The notes under the pieces were generated by a model. That model worked only from the letters and a program-made list of their open reading frames with translations. It was not told the origin of the DNA and searched no databases. Below, in pieces: positions 62,921 through 64,000 of a stretch of 64,000 bases of DNA (the first letter of the stretch is position 1; the number at the start of each line of letters is the position of its first letter). A program made the translations under genes and the position numbers. Source of the stretch: Variovorax sp. WS11 (GTDB lineage Bacteria; Pseudomonadota; Gammaproteobacteria; Burkholderiales; Burkholderiaceae_C); the NCBI RefSeq assembly GCF_010499245.1, contig NZ_JAAGOW010000005.1:310001-374000 (forward strand), given 5' to 3'.

Positions 62921-64000
62921 CTACTTCTTCTTCACCGGGGGCAGGTCGGTGCAGACGCCCTCGAAGAGTTCGGCCGCCATGCCGATGGATTCACCGAGCG
63001 TGGGGTGCGGGTGGATGGTCTTGCCAATGTCGCCCGGCTCGCAGCCCATCTCGATGGCCAGGCACAGCTCGCTGACCAGGTCGCCCGCATGCGTGCCGAC
63101 GATGCCGCCGCCGACGATGCGGTGCGTGGCCTCGTCGAACAGCAGCTTGGTGAAGCCCTCGTCGCGCCCGTTGGCGATGGCACGGCCCGATGCGGCCCAG
63201 GGGAACACGGCCTTGCCGACCTTCAGGCCCTCGGCCTTGCACTGCTCCTCGGTCTTGCCCGCCCACGCGACCTCGGGGTCGGTGTAGGCCACCGAGGGAA
63301 TCTGCCGCGCGTCGAAGAAAGCCGGCTCGCCGTGCGCCGCTTCGGCCGCCACGTGCGCCTCGTGCACCGCCTTGTGCGCGAGCATGGGCTGGCCGACGAT
63401 GTCGCCGATGGCGTAGATGTGCGGCACGTTGGTGCGCATCTGCTTGTCCACATCGATGAAGCCGCGCTCGGTGACCGCCACGCCGGCCTTGTCGGCGCCG
63501 ATCTTCTTGCCGTTGGGGCTGCGGCCCACGGCCACCAACACCAGGTCGTAGACCTGCGGCTCCTTCGGCGCCTTCTCGCCTTCGAAGCTGACCTCGATGC
63601 CGGCCTTTGTCGCCTTGCCGCCGACGGTCTTCGTCTTGAGCATCACGTTGTCGAAGCGCGGCGCGTTGAACTTCTCCCACACCTTGACGAGGTCGCGGTC
63701 GGCGCCCTGCATCAGGCCGTCGAGCATCTCGACCACGTCGATGCGCGTGCCCAGCGTCGAGTAGACGGTCGCCATCTCCAGCCCGATGATGCCGCCGCCG
63801 ATCACCAGCATGCGCTTCGGAATGCCCTTGAGCAGCAGCGCGCCGGTGGAGTCGACCACGCGCTCGTCCTCGGGCATGAAGGGCAGCTTCACGGACTGCG
63901 AGCCCGCGGCGATGATGGCCTTGGCGAACTTCACCACCTTCTTCGCGCCGCCCTCGCCCACCACCTCGACGTGGTGCGGATCGAGGAAGCTGCCGACGCC
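62921..64000 (-). CDS. lpdA: Dihydrolipoyl dehydrogenase (E3), C-terminal part; 5' end outside window
   Basis: The frame continues past the right edge (GVGSFLDPHHVEVVGEG). It contains the NAD fold KRMLVIGGGIIGLEMATVY, the FAD-closing YAIGDIVGQPMLAHKA, VAYTDPEVAWAGKTE and the dimer-interface active-site pair in TIHPHPTLGESIGMAAE, where the His acts in catalysis. The N-terminal disulfide and any lipoyl domain lie beyond 64000. E3 reoxidises lipoyl groups of pyruvate or 2-oxoglutarate dehydrogenase, linking it to lipA and maeB in this run. Confidence 0.93.
   Translation of the reverse strand, partial: GVGSFLDPHHVEVVGEGGAKKVVKFAKAIIAAGSQSVKLPFMPEDERVVDSTGALLLKGIPKRMLVIGGGIIGLEMATVYSTLGTRIDVVEMLDGLMQGADRDLVKVWEKFNAPRFDNVMLKTKTVGGKATKAGIEVSFEGEKAPKEPQVYDLVLVAVGRSPNGKKIGADKAGVAVTERGFIDVDKQMRTNVPHIYAIGDIVGQPMLAHKAVHEAHVAAEAAHGEPAFFDARQIPSVAYTDPEVAWAGKTEEQCKAEGLKVGKAVFPWAASGRAIANGRDEGFTKLLFDEATHRIVGGGIVGTHAGDLVSELCLAIEMGCEPGDIGKTIHPHPTLGESIGMAAELFEGVCTDLPPVKKK

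Overview
The window is GC-rich DNA from a betaproteobacterium, most likely a Burkholderiales member of the Comamonadaceae (Variovorax-like). This is inferred from gene content: a beta-barrel porin end, Bug/Liv uptake systems, CYP199-like P450s, a class I PHB operon and a small secreted repeat protein. No rRNA, tRNA, CRISPR array or prophage was seen, and no gene-free stretch exceeds 300 bases.

Layout. 1-3.9 kb: the end of a porin, an unknown secreted protein, a small repeat protein and a GST-like protein. 3.9-21.4 kb and 30.5-46.2 kb: a catabolic island with two complete branched-chain-amino-acid-type (Liv) ABC transporters, each with a separate binding protein; three P450s but only one [2Fe-2S] ferredoxin; four SDRs; a TfdB-like FAD monooxygenase; a KstD-like FAD dehydrogenase; an OYE-type reductase; a VOC enzyme; DUF3237, NIPSNAP, SnoaL-like and hemerythrin proteins; and IclR and LuxR regulators. 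A separate OmpR/TPR regulator with its secreted neighbour sits at 11.7-14.2 kb. 21.5-30.4 kb: a decaying amine or opine-type oxidation cluster (aldehyde dehydrogenase, two DAO flavoproteins, a [2Fe-2S] protein, an HcnB-like flavoprotein, a RidA remnant and a racemase). Its aldehyde dehydrogenase is split by a 2.2-kb IS1634-like element and its racemase is frameshifted. 46.2-64 kb: a minus-strand housekeeping block: lpdA, a hydrolase, maeB, lipA, dctA, NDH-2, phaC-phaA-phaB, a helical PHB-linked protein, cyanide-insensitive cydAB, and a DctB/DctD-like two-component pair.

Main discovery candidate. Nine copies of an inverted repeat GTCCCC-N5/6-GGGGAC lie upstream of the island's transcription units (4647, 8176, 18414, 18468, 35449, 38898, 38928, 44816, 44853). 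Each is followed at a fixed distance by a -10-like hexamer ending in T. At six start codons (NIPSNAP, MDR, a 17-codon ORF before the hemerythrin gene, livH, ferredoxin and livG) the ATG begins exactly 35 nt from the box edge, which predicts leaderless mRNAs. The boxes tie transport, P450, ferredoxin and oxidoreductase genes into one apparent regulon. The orphan LuxR-type protein at 7287-8138 is the leading candidate regulator. The substrate cannot be named from sequence alone.
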